The translations under genes were made by a program, and so were the position numbers. Under the pieces are notes generated by a model, which worked only from the letters and a program-made list of their open reading frames with translations, had not been told where the DNA came from and did no database searches. Shown here piece after piece: positions 51,622 to 60,123 of a stretch of 64,000 bases of DNA. The DNA is from Cerrena zonata (taxonomy: Eukaryota > Basidiomycota > Agaricomycetes > Polyporales > Cerrenaceae). The stretch covers positions 62,001-126,000 of the forward strand of contig JASBNA010000056.1 of the NCBI GenBank assembly GCA_038087015.1, given 5' to 3'. Within the stretch, counting starts at the first letter, position 1, and every line of letters starts with the position of its first letter.

Positions 51622-51894
51622 TTAGAATTTATTATTCATTTCGTCATTTAATGATTTTAAATTGGACTCATTAACATTATGATTTGAATTACGTCTTTTG
51701 TTTTCTTGCTTGAAGAAAGTGAAAGATTCAAAATCATCATCATCCATCAATTCATTCCCTGGTTGACCCCAATTATTCTTACCAGCACCATTTTTTCTAA
51801 CTTTAGTAGGATCACAGTTATAATGTCCATTATGGGTGAACCATTTTGGTTTAGAAGCAGCTTCATGGACAGTCCATTTATTAGTTCTAGTCAT
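51622..51894 (-). CDS. TMA10: Stf2/Tma10-family hydrophilin
   Basis: A 90-residue small hydrophilic protein. MTRTNKWTVHEAASKPKWFTHNG and GKNNWGQPG are the family signature of S. cerevisiae Tma10 and Stf2, ribosome-associated or F1Fo-ATPase inhibitor-stabilising proteins that act as antioxidant hydrophilins in desiccation stress. Two close yeast paralogues exist, so the choice of Tma10 over Stf2 is uncertain. An AT microsatellite (51924-51952) sits in its promoter; upstream are CACGTG and Gcn4-like sites. Confidence 0.85.
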   Translation of the reverse strand: MTRTNKWTVHEAASKPKWFTHNGHYNCDPTKVRKNGAGKNNWGQPGNELMDDDDFESFTFFKQENKRRNSNHNVNESNLKSLNDEMNNKF

Positions 51895-51923
51895 ATTTGT
51901 ATATCGAATTGATTATTTGTATT

Positions 51924-51954
<31 letters not shown>

Positions 51955-52245
51955 CAAGTAGATCAGTAATAAGCAAGGGATATTGCCAGCTATTTATATT
52001 CCGTCAAGAAGATTTCACAATCTTCAACTGGCCGAAAGGTCACTTGACTTGTCCAAATCAACAATAGAAACTCCAATCCAACAAAATAAAATCAATTGGC
52101 TGGTTATCCCTGTCAAAACTCCTATTTATTTATACCGTTATCGAGTTCCGGTCGCCGTTTTGTTAGCATCAATTCTAAATTAGGTATATTTTGTGGGGTG
52201 ATAAACCGATTCACACCCCCGGATCTGGACCAGTTGCGTGACCGT

Positions 52246-52274
52246 CACGTGAATGACTCATACAAAGTCATTCG
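52246..52274. promoter_or_regulatory. CACGTG box and Gcn4-type site within an inverted repeat
   Basis: CACGTG at 52246-52251 is followed by ATGACTCAT (52253-52261), a full Gcn4 consensus, and GAATGACT-N7-AGTCATTC forms an inverted repeat (52251-52273). It lies about 355 bases upstream of the TMA10 start and just beyond the ATE1 stop. Confidence 0.45.
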
Positions 52275-52288
52275 AGTTTCGGCCTGCA

Positions 52289-53752
52289 CTAAATAAGAAT
52301 GATTGAATTTTCAATTTTGGCAATACCGAAAAGACGGATGAATTGAATGATCATCTTACGTCCAATTGGAGTCAAGTCTTTCAATCTCGTTGATCCAAAT
52401 GATCCGTGGGACATCGAGAAGACGGTGACTTTTAATTTTTCGTGAATGGTACCATTTTCCGTCATTTCTAGTATTTGCCAAACCGGAGTTACTCCTGGCA
52501 CAACCAACGGTAAGTCATCTGGGGTCAAGTCTGAAAGCTTGAGTTTATGCTGGAGGAGTTTGTATGCGGTTTCTGCTTCGTGGTGGGTATTTGAATTGAA
52601 TGCGTATACCAATTCACTTATATCTCTGATCAGGGATTCGTTCTTGAATCGACTGGTTGCCAATGATTTGGGGTGGCCGGTGTTTTGTAATGCAAATTCT
52701 CGGTGAAGGGTATCTGGGGTATCTTTAGAAGTGCCGCATACAAACAATTTTCCATCTTTCATGTAGTCACCTACTTGGGGTATAGGGAAATATACTTCAT
52801 TGGCTAAATCGAGGATTTCACCGCCGAATTTCAGCTTATACTTCATTTTGTCACAATCGTCGATATAATAACCCAAATAGTAGTAGCCCAAGTTCAATTC
52901 ATGGCACATTTGTATTTCTCTCAACCCTGATAAGGTCCCCAAGGACAAATTTGCGTAATCGGGATCCCAAATGAAATAAATCGAAGAGATACCAGTTGGT
53001 AAGAAATCGAGTACCGAGATCGCAATGAGTTTATCGTCCAAATAGTAGCACTCATGGGTAGGTCCGATTCGTTTGTTTTTTTGCAATTGTGGTGATTGTC
53101 CTACTTTTGGCCAATTCTCCACCCATCCATTCAATAAATCCCATTGTGCTTTTGTTCCTTCAATTTCCTCCTGATGAAATGGAGCATCGCATAAAAACCG
53201 GTCAAAAGACTGCTCATTCAAGTCTTCGGGATCATCGTTATGCACTCGGATCTGATACTTCTTATAAAGTTCATATTTCTCTTTAGTGAAATTGGATGGA
53301 CCAAACACCGTTTTGAATTTCGTTGATTTTTGCTCGGCTTCAATCAATGACTTTAAGTCAAACTTGGAATTCTTCTGATCTCTTTTATCATCGCCGTTTG
53401 AAATGGCCCTAATAAACCTATTAACCGTTTGTCTATGCATTTTCAAGATTTTCAAGTTGTTTAAGTCAGTTCTTATAGTATATAATCGACAGCAGTTTCT
53501 AAGCAAGTCGGGCTTGTAAAGAAAAGTACCTGATCTTCTGTATCCTTGATTAATGAATTCATCGTACTGTTCACAGGTCATCTGTTCTACTGAAACACCA
53601 ATGGTGATTGAAGAGCTTTCACCAGATTTTTCAGCCCCAGTTCGTTGGCTCTCTAATGCTTGGGGGAATTGTTTCTTCCCATGACAATACCCACAATCAC
53701 TACTCTTAATGTAATAGGGTCTACTTATAATAAGGCCGGTTTCTAGAGACAT
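52289..53752 (-). CDS. ATE1: Arginyl-tRNA-protein transferase Ate1
   Basis: A 487-residue enzyme that adds arginine from Arg-tRNA to N-terminal Asp, Glu or oxidised Cys, feeding the N-degron pathway. The N-terminal domain has the essential cysteines in SSDCGYCHGKK and later NCCRLY (Fe-S or zinc binding). The C-terminal GNAT-like domain is marked by GTFLYKPDLL upstream and ISSIYFIWDPDYANLSLGT and GYYLGYYI. The length is close to S. cerevisiae Ate1 (503). Divergent from TFG2. Confidence 0.94.
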   Translation of the reverse strand: MSLETGLIISRPYYIKSSDCGYCHGKKQFPQALESQRTGAEKSGESSSITIGVSVEQMTCEQYDEFINQGYRRSGTFLYKPDLLRNCCRLYTIRTDLNNLKILKMHRQTVNRFIRAISNGDDKRDQKNSKFDLKSLIEAEQKSTKFKTVFGPSNFTKEKYELYKKYQIRVHNDDPEDLNEQSFDRFLCDAPFHQEEIEGTKAQWDLLNGWVENWPKVGQSPQLQKNKRIGPTHECYYLDDKLIAISVLDFLPTGISSIYFIWDPDYANLSLGTLSGLREIQMCHELNLGYYYLGYYIDDCDKMKYKLKFGGEILDLANEVYFPIPQVGDYMKDGKLFVCGTSKDTPDTLHREFALQNTGHPKSLATSRFKNESLIRDISELVYAFNSNTHHEAETAYKLLQHKLKLSDLTPDDLPLVVPGVTPVWQILEMTENGTIHEKLKVTVFSMSHGSFGSTRLKDLTPIGRKMIIQFIRLFGIAKIENSIILI

Positions 53753-53821
53753 GGTCGAGTTGGTGCCAGTTCTTCTTCAATCAACCTTTGGATATTCAAT
53801 TTTTGTATCGTGTTAGTGTGA

Positions 53822-53833
53822 ATGTACGGGTGT
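53822..53833 (-). promoter_or_regulatory. Rap1-like site between ATE1 and TFG2
   Basis: ATGTACGGGTGT, the reverse complement of ACACCCGTACAT, ends 104 bases before the TFG2 ATG and is 70 bases from the ATE1 ATG. Confidence 0.5.
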
Positions 53834-53936
53834 GGGTATACTTTTTTTTGAATACTCATCCTTTTTTTTGCTTTCTTAAGAGCTTCAAAAACTATTAGTA
53901 AAAGGGTTCTTATCGATCCATTATAACAGCAATAGA

Positions 53937-55160
53937 ATGAGCAGTTCTATAGGCGCATCACCTAGTAAAGTTAAACAAGAAGGCTCAAGTATAGTAGACG
54001 AAAAAAGACCCACAACCAAGAATAAAAGTAACGTTAAAAAGGAAAAAGCCAATGATATAGACCATGGGGAAGAGAATCGAGAGGAAGGAGACGCTGATCA
54101 TGCTATATTATCGGACCCAGAAGATTATTTAGAGGAAGATGAGAGTCTAGATATGAATTTGAGCAATGGGAATCAAAAGATTTGGTTAGTTAAATTGCCA
54201 CGATATTTGGCAGAAAAATGGTCCAAGACGGATGAATTAGAAGGCAAACAATTGGGGAGTGTTAAGATTAAACAAGGAGGGGGGCCCAATTCCAAATTAC
54301 AAGTGAAATTAGAGCTTAATAATGAACTGATGCAAAACGATGATCTGATTCCAAGAGAATATGATTTATCAGTGTTAAATACACAAGTTAAAAATTCATA
54401 TGTTTTCAGTGAAGAAAATTTAAAGAAATTCAAACAGGAACTTACAGAAGTGGCTGAAATGCCCGAGCAACCTCAATTACCATCTCTTGATAAGAAGAAG
54501 GATGAAAAGAAGCCATTTAAATTCTTCCGAGTTCAAAAAAGTAGAATGGGGGTTGATGGGAAACCCATCAGAAAATATGTACCATTTGTCAAGACCATTC
54601 CTAAAAAGACTCGATTGGTTGGTAAGATATGTCATGATTGTCAAATAATACCATCTAAAACTGATTCAAGGTACAGTGAAGTTGTTATGAAAAGACAAAC
54701 TATTCAACAAGCCAAACCAAGACCAAAAGTGACCTTATTAGAAGAAATTCCTGGGGTTATACAATCGAATGCCGGTCCCTCAATCAAGGGGAATAACACT
54801 TCGGTGTTCTTAAAATCCAATCCTGTTAAGGGTAAGAACGGTGAAGGTAGAGCCATTAGAATGCCCAAGAAGGATTTATTAGATTTATTATTTAGATTAT
54901 TCGAAGAATATGAATATTGGTCAATGAAAGGATTAAAAGAACGTACTAGACAGCCCGAAAGTTATTTAAAAGAATCTTTAGATTCAATTGCTAATTTAAT
55001 TAAAAAGGGTCCATATACCTCAAAGTATAATTTAAAACCGGAATATAGAAGATTAAGAGATGCCGAAAGAGCGGCAAGATTAGGTTTAGATACTAATGAA
55101 GATGATAAAGATGATGATAAAGAAGATGAAGATGATGTTGAAATGGAAGACGTTGTATAA
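53937..55160 (+). CDS. TFG2: TFIIF beta subunit Tfg2
   Basis: A 407-residue RNA polymerase II general factor that, with Tfg1, stabilises Pol II in the preinitiation complex. After an acidic disordered N-terminus, the dimerisation domain starts with IWLVKLPRYLAEKW (about 82-95). The linker includes KYVPFVKTIPKKTRLVGKICHDC, conserved in Tfg2/RAP30. The winged-helix DNA-binding domain (about 305-375) has MPKKDLLDLLFRLFEEYEYW and LKERTRQPESYLKE. The tail is Asp/Glu-rich. Confidence 0.95.
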   Translation: MSSSIGASPSKVKQEGSSIVDEKRPTTKNKSNVKKEKANDIDHGEENREEGDADHAILSDPEDYLEEDESLDMNLSNGNQKIWLVKLPRYLAEKWSKTDELEGKQLGSVKIKQGGGPNSKLQVKLELNNELMQNDDLIPREYDLSVLNTQVKNSYVFSEENLKKFKQELTEVAEMPEQPQLPSLDKKKDEKKPFKFFRVQKSRMGVDGKPIRKYVPFVKTIPKKTRLVGKICHDCQIIPSKTDSRYSEVVMKRQTIQQAKPRPKVTLLEEIPGVIQSNAGPSIKGNNTSVFLKSNPVKGKNGEGRAIRMPKKDLLDLLFRLFEEYEYWSMKGLKERTRQPESYLKESLDSIANLIKKGPYTSKYNLKPEYRRLRDAERAARLGLDTNEDDKDDDKEDEDDVEMEDVV

Positions 55161-55249
55161 ATTTATAATAATACATGATTTAGTTTAAATTTTTAAATTT
55201 TTTATTAATTTAATATCTATACATAAAGAAAGATGTTTTAACATTAAAT

Positions 55250-55691
55250 TTAAAGTTGTTCAACTTTCAAGGTTGGTGGTAAAGATTGTTGTAATTTCTT
55301 AGCTTTAGCGGCATCGTTAACAACTAAAGTGTATTGATATCTAGAACCTCTAACCTTGAATTTGGTTTGTTTAACTTTTTTACCGTTTAAGTTTAAAGCC
55401 TTGTTGGTTTTAACAACGGCAGATTTGATGTCTGCTCTTCTGGTTAATTCAACGAATTTCTTGATATCTTTAATTTCACGCTATATTAATTGTTAGTATA
55501 CTAATCTATGATCCAAGGTCAATTCAATCTTTCGCTTCGTCTTCACATCAAACTCCTTCCTTCTTCGATTCTTTCGCTTCTTCCGCTTTCTTTCATCTTG
55601 TTTCATCTTGTTTCATCTTCTTTCATCAACCACTCAAGCACAGCTACTTTCTTGACCTCATTCTCCCGGTATATCTTGTACATACAGCCAT
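55250..55691 (-). CDS. RPL38: Ribosomal protein eL38 (Rpl38), spliced
   Basis: Exon 1 is only ATGGCT (55686-55691); a 205-base intron (55481-55685) with GTATGT donor, TACTAAC branch (55492-55498) and TAG acceptor joins it to exon 2 (55250-55480). The 78-residue product, MAREIKDIKKFVELTRRADI... ending PPTLKVEQL, is the 60S protein eL38 at standard length. The RRADIKSAVVK and QTKFKVRGSRYQYTLVV blocks are unmistakable. The minute first exon hides the gene from simple ORF searches. The promoter has Tbf1-like and Cbf1-like sites (55839-55866), the arrangement known for ribosomal protein genes of Candida. Confidence 0.96.
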
Positions 55692-55838
55692 CTTTAATGT
55701 TAATAGTAGGTTGGTACCAAAATAGGTGTAGTAGTTAAAAGGAGTTTTTCAATTCTTTTTTTTTTCACTACTGAACTTCCCGTGAGATTTTGTTAGTGAA
55801 TTTTTCGTTTCGCAGTTTTGCCCATCGCCAAAGGCGCC

Positions 55839-55866
55839 AGGGCTGAGCCCTCGGTGCGAGCACGTG
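55839..55866. promoter_or_regulatory. Tbf1-like palindrome and Cbf1 box in the RPL38 promoter
   Basis: AGGGCT-G-AGCCCT (55839-55851) resembles the palindromic Tbf1 element, and CACGTGAC (55861-55868) is a Cbf1 site. They lie 150-175 bases upstream of the RPL38 start. Ribosomal protein genes of CUG-clade yeasts are known to use Tbf1 and Cbf1 instead of Rap1. Confidence 0.65.
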
Positions 55867-55970
55867 ACACACATATATCTATATAATCATATATACATAC
55901 ATCTATTCATGTCTATTTATTCATGTCTATTCATGTCTATTCATTTCTATTGATATATATCCATACATAG

Positions 55971-56861
55971 TTATACACCCGCACGAGCAGTTGAAGCGAA
56001 GGTGATCAATCTTTTGATTGCGGTGATCCAGCGTCTTGTGTTGTCGTCAATCATTATATTAGCAGCCATCTGCTTGTTCTCCCCGGTTATCTTCAGAGAA
56101 GCACTTCGGGCATGGATCCCGATGCTTTTGACCCCAATGGGCCAGGCCACATTGCCAATGCTTAGTTTCATGTAGTTTTCATTTGCCTTGTTGTAATCAT
56201 GCTGTTGCAAATAGTAGAATATGGTAGCCAACGATATTAACATGTCCTGTTTGAGTTTATGGCTGCGTAGCTTGTATAATAGTTTCACCAAATCCCGTTT
56301 GGTTTCGAAGAGAAGCTGCTGCTGGCTTTGCAGCTGGTCCGGGTCGACCAATCTCTGAATATGGCTATCCCAGTCGTGAATCAATTTCTTAATCTGCACT
56401 CGTAGTTGTAGGTATATCTTTGGGTGTTGTTCGAGATCGGTGATTTCTTGGATATCGATCATGGGGTCGACTGCCTTTTCCATGTCCAATTGCTTCTGGT
56501 ACCGATCGTTTCGTTCTTTATCCCGAAGGGGAATATCGATTTTCTTAATCTTATCAATTTTGCTTAGTTCTTCACTGTATTCGTTGAATTGCACGAGTGT
56601 TTCGTCCAACTTGGACTCGCTGATGTCATTTAGCCGATCTTGATCTTGATCTTGAACTGGATCTTCCTTTTGATCCTCTTTTTGATCTTGTTGATCCTCT
56701 TTTTGATCTTTTTCATTTACTTCTTTTTCATTTACTTGTTTTTCGGTTTCAGTTACTCCTTCATTTATATCTTCATTTATATCTTCATCTAGACGCCTTT
56801 TCGGAGCAGCACTGGCCCGCTTCTTGTCTATCTCCTTCGATAGGAGACTGGCAAAATTCAT
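55971..56861 (-). CDS. PRP18: Splicing factor Prp18
   Basis: A 296-residue U5-associated second-step splicing factor. I start at the ATG at 56861 (MNFASLLSKEIDKKR), the family N-terminus; a longer frame adds a Phe-rich stretch from an A/T tract. The disordered part holds tandem Asp-Ile-Asn-Glu and Lys-Glu-Asp-Gln repeats (about 25-65). The C-terminal helical domain (about 150-290) contains YMKLSIGNVAWPIGVKSIGI and HARSA...NIMIDDNTRRWITAIKRLITF, the highly conserved Prp18 loop and last helix. Confidence 0.95.
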   Translation of the reverse strand: MNFASLLSKEIDKKRASAAPKRRLDEDINEDINEGVTETEKQVNEKEVNEKDQKEDQQDQKEDQKEDPVQDQDQDRLNDISESKLDETLVQFNEYSEELSKIDKIKKIDIPLRDKERNDRYQKQLDMEKAVDPMIDIQEITDLEQHPKIYLQLRVQIKKLIHDWDSHIQRLVDPDQLQSQQQLLFETKRDLVKLLYKLRSHKLKQDMLISLATIFYYLQQHDYNKANENYMKLSIGNVAWPIGVKSIGIHARSASLKITGENKQMAANIMIDDNTRRWITAIKRLITFASTARAGV

Positions 56862-57182
56862 CCCTTGACGTCTAACCGAGGACACTCGTAAAGTTTGACA
56901 TGGACTTGAAGTCGTACCGAAGGAACAAAGAACCAGCAAAAAAAAAAAAAAAAGAGAGCGAAAGAAGGAGAAAGAAATGAACAAGCCAACCCCATAAATT
57001 GATTAGAAGATACTCTTCATAGAAGTTACTCAATAGGCTGGTAACATTAGAAATCATCGGTGCCAGATCTCCGGACGTATTTTTGTTGAGTAGTGAATCT
57101 TTTAGTTCCAATTGCATCCAGAAGTTTGCGTTACAAGACCCTGAAAATCATAAGATCACCATCCGAATCTTAGTTGATTAAC

Positions 57183-58823
57183 ATGTCTAATAAGAATGGG
57201 GTCTCTGAACCCGTGGTTACAGAACCCAATTCAACGTTGGAACCATCAACCAAAAAAAGCCATTCGAGAAATAGCTCGCTGACCAATATACCACAATCAC
57301 CAGCTTCCACTGCTAATACCGATAAAGAAGACGGTTCAACCACTGAAGTTAGAGCCCAATTTACCGATGAAAGTCTTGTTGAAAACAACGATATTTCTTT
57401 ACTCAATAGGACAAAACCACAAACATCTCCACTTTTATCTTCAACACCACCAACCGTGGCCAAATCTTTAATCAAAGCATATCCATATTTGCTTATTGTT
57501 AATAAGATTCTTTCAATAGTGACCTGGACTAATGATGACTATTGGGTCAACTTGATAATCCTTAGTTTTTTTGCATTTAGTGTATTGTACTTTGAAAGTT
57601 TGGTAACTTGGTTTGGCCATTTAATTGTGGTTGCTATAATTACTTTATATGCTTTACTTAATAAAAGAATTGTGGAAGAAACTAATTTACATCCCACTTT
57701 AGATGATGTGGTTCAAGCTTTAACTACTACTTGTATTAAAGCAGATATTTTACTTACTCCAATTACTTCACTTTCTTTAACTGTTTATGATATTAAAAGA
57801 TTGCTTTTCACAACCGTTTTCTTAACTCCTATCTATTTGATTATTACCTTTTTAATGATCACTCCAAGAACAATCTTATTGCTAGCAGGTATTTATATTT
57901 TCACTTATCACTCAACTTACCTGAGAGTTACTCGTAAGATGTTATGGAAAATTAAATTAGCAAGACTCTTATGTTTTTACTTAACTGGTTTGGATTTCTC
58001 CCAAGCTAGAAATCATTCATTATTTGCAGCTGCTTTTGCTAAAGTTCAAAAAAATAATAACTTAATTAATCCTTTAAATAAATCAGATGCTTCAAATAAA
58101 CCAGTTAGATTCACTTATGTCATATATGAAAATCAAAGACGTTGGTTAGGTATTGGTTGGACTTCTAATTTACTTTCTTATGAAAGAACTCCTTGGACCG
58201 ACGAATTCTTAAATGAATCTTCTTCAATCGAATCTTTCCAATTACCAAATCCTGAAAATAATAAATATTCTTTTGGTCAACAAGGCTCAAATCAACTTTC
58301 TCTCACCGGAGCAAGATGGAGATGGGTAGATAAAGCTTGGAGATTGGATTTAACTAATGACGGTGCCATTACTCTACCAAATAGTAAACGCTCTAAAACT
58401 ACTGCAAATCCAAGCTCAGATGAAGGTTTCATCTATTCGGATAATACTTGGAAAAAACCTTCAACCGATGACTCTTACTCTAAATATACTAGAAGAAGAA
58501 GATGGATTAGAACTGCTGAATTGGTCTTTGATAATTCGGCTCCTAGTACTAGTGAAAGTATCTCTCCAACTTCTTCAAGATTTAGTGATGATGCCAGTGT
58601 TTCTAGCTCTGGAAGTACTACCTCAGTCTCAGAAGATTCTAAATCAAGAAAAAGAAAAAGCTTAAGGTTTGCTGAACCTGATAAACCAGATTTACAAGAC
58701 CTATCCATCGATGAAAATGGTGAAGATGACGAAGACGTTGCTACTCTAAAAGAATCTCAGGTCGAACCACTCGCTTCTCAACAAGCTCCTTTATCCCAAC
58801 CTCTCGATAAAAAAGTGAGCTAA
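57183..58823 (+). CDS. PEX30: Pex30/Pex23-family peroxin with dysferlin domain
   Basis: A 546-residue ER/peroxisome membrane protein that controls peroxisome number at ER contact sites. The start is the ATG at 57183; nine bases upstream of it are in frame but begin with TTG. Two hydrophobic hairpins (about 95-155 and 200-250) form the reticulon-like Pex24p region. The dysferlin motif follows: YENQRRWLGIGWTSNLLSYERTPW-type DysF-N and GFIYSDNTWKKP ... RRRRWIRTAELV DysF-C. The C-terminus is acidic. Yeasts have several relatives (Pex28-32); the symbol marks the family rather than strict orthology. Confidence 0.85.
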   Translation: MSNKNGVSEPVVTEPNSTLEPSTKKSHSRNSSLTNIPQSPASTANTDKEDGSTTEVRAQFTDESLVENNDISLLNRTKPQTSPLLSSTPPTVAKSLIKAYPYLLIVNKILSIVTWTNDDYWVNLIILSFFAFSVLYFESLVTWFGHLIVVAIITLYALLNKRIVEETNLHPTLDDVVQALTTTCIKADILLTPITSLSLTVYDIKRLLFTTVFLTPIYLIITFLMITPRTILLLAGIYIFTYHSTYLRVTRKMLWKIKLARLLCFYLTGLDFSQARNHSLFAAAFAKVQKNNNLINPLNKSDASNKPVRFTYVIYENQRRWLGIGWTSNLLSYERTPWTDEFLNESSSIESFQLPNPENNKYSFGQQGSNQLSLTGARWRWVDKAWRLDLTNDGAITLPNSKRSKTTANPSSDEGFIYSDNTWKKPSTDDSYSKYTRRRRWIRTAELVFDNSAPSTSESISPTSSRFSDDASVSSSGSTTSVSEDSKSRKRKSLRFAEPDKPDLQDLSIDENGEDDEDVATLKESQVEPLASQQAPLSQPLDKKVS

Positions 58824-59133
58824 CCTTTGTATATCTCCCCATATTGTATTCTTTATTCTTAACTTACAACTGTAGTCTCTGTCGCTGTACTCGCTGTACT
58901 CCATATCGCTGTACTCCGATGTTGAACTCTCGGAGATGGCCCTATGGCCTTGTTGCAGCATTGCGAAAACTCTTATAAAAAAAAAAAAAAAAAGAGGGTT
59001 CGGTGATCTCCGAAGAAGATGCTTTTGCGATAAGACCTTTTATCTAGATGAAAAATCCTATATAAAGAGCAGGAATCATCCCTTCCAGTAGCACCCATTT
59101 CAATATTCTATAAGCATAACAACTTATTCAGCG
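58824..59133. promoter_or_regulatory. Intergenic region and uricase promoter with GATA pair
   Basis: Three copies of TCGCTGTACTC (58877-58918) and a 17-base A-run precede a likely promoter: GATAAG (59029-59034) and TTATCT (59040-59045) are opposed GATA-factor sites, followed by TATATAAA (59059-59066), 68 bases before the ATG. GATA sites suit nitrogen catabolite control of purine degradation. Confidence 0.5.
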
Positions 59134-60045
59134 ATGTCACAATTATTAGAATCCTCCTACGGTAAAGCAAACGTCAAATTCCTCAAAGTTAAGAAGAATC
59201 CAAGCAATCCAACTGAGCAAGACGTCTTAGAAGCTAATGTTCAAGTTTTATTAAGAGGTGGTTTTGATGTTTCCTATACTAAAGCCGATAACTCTCCAAT
59301 TGTTCCAACCGATACTGTTAAGAACACTATCTTGGTTGAAGCTAAGAAAACTGATGTCTGGCCGATTGAACGTTTTGCTGCTCATTTAGCTAAACATTTT
59401 TCATCTAAATACGCTCATGTTATGGGGGTTGAAGTCAATATTGTTCAAGCGAAATGGTCTCGTTTCAATGTCAATGATGCTCCTCATCCTCATTCTTTCA
59501 AACAAGAAGGTCCAGAAACTAGAAGAGTGTTTTTAGATTACTGTAAAAGAAAGGATAAATTGGTTGTTAAATCGTCTATTAAAGACTTAACCGTTTTGAA
59601 ATCAACTGGTTCCATGTTTTACGGTTATAATGTATGTGATTACACTACTTTGAAACCAACCAAAGATCGTATTTTATCCACCGATGTTGACGCTTCTTGG
59701 ACTTATAGCAGTAAAGCTTTATCAAACTTTGAAGATGTTTTCAAACAAGCTGATGCTGGCTTATTTGATAAAACCTACGAAAGTGCTAGAAAAGTTACCT
59801 TGGACTTGTTTGCTCTCGAAAACTCTGCATCTGTCCAAGCTACCATGTATAACATGTCTCATAAGATTTTAGAATTGGTTCCAGAAGTTGAAAATGTTAC
59901 TTACATTTTACCTAACAAACATTACATTTTATTCAATTTCGAATGGAAAGGTATCAAGGATAATTCTGAATTATTCTATCCATCTCCAGATCCAAATGGT
60001 TTAATCAAGAGTACTGTCGGTAGAAAAGAATCCGCTAAATTGTAG
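59134..60045 (+). CDS. URO1: Uricase (urate oxidase), peroxisomal
   Basis: A 303-residue cofactor-free oxidase converting urate to 5-hydroxyisourate in purine degradation. Family motifs are YGKANVKFLKVKK near the N-terminus, VEAKKTDVWPIERFAAHLAKHF (with the conserved K-T dyad region), HPHSFKQEGPETR with the catalytic-triad His, and LKSTGSMFYGY. It ends SAKL, an acceptable peroxisomal targeting signal type 1. Length is standard. Codon use is biased toward preferred codons, hinting at good expression when induced. Confidence 0.97.
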   Translation: MSQLLESSYGKANVKFLKVKKNPSNPTEQDVLEANVQVLLRGGFDVSYTKADNSPIVPTDTVKNTILVEAKKTDVWPIERFAAHLAKHFSSKYAHVMGVEVNIVQAKWSRFNVNDAPHPHSFKQEGPETRRVFLDYCKRKDKLVVKSSIKDLTVLKSTGSMFYGYNVCDYTTLKPTKDRILSTDVDASWTYSSKALSNFEDVFKQADAGLFDKTYESARKVTLDLFALENSASVQATMYNMSHKILELVPEVENVTYILPNKHYILFNFEWKGIKDNSELFYPSPDPNGLIKSTVGRKESAKL

Positions 60046-60123
60046 ATGTATATAATGGCATATAATTTATGAGTTTTTAATGTACATTTGAATAAAAATA
60101 CAGATATGTAATAATACAGAAAG

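Noticed and set aside
52289..53752. CACGTG/Gcn4 sites as an ATE1 promoter
   Set aside because: They are at the 3' end of ATE1, which is transcribed away from them; only TMA10 could use them.
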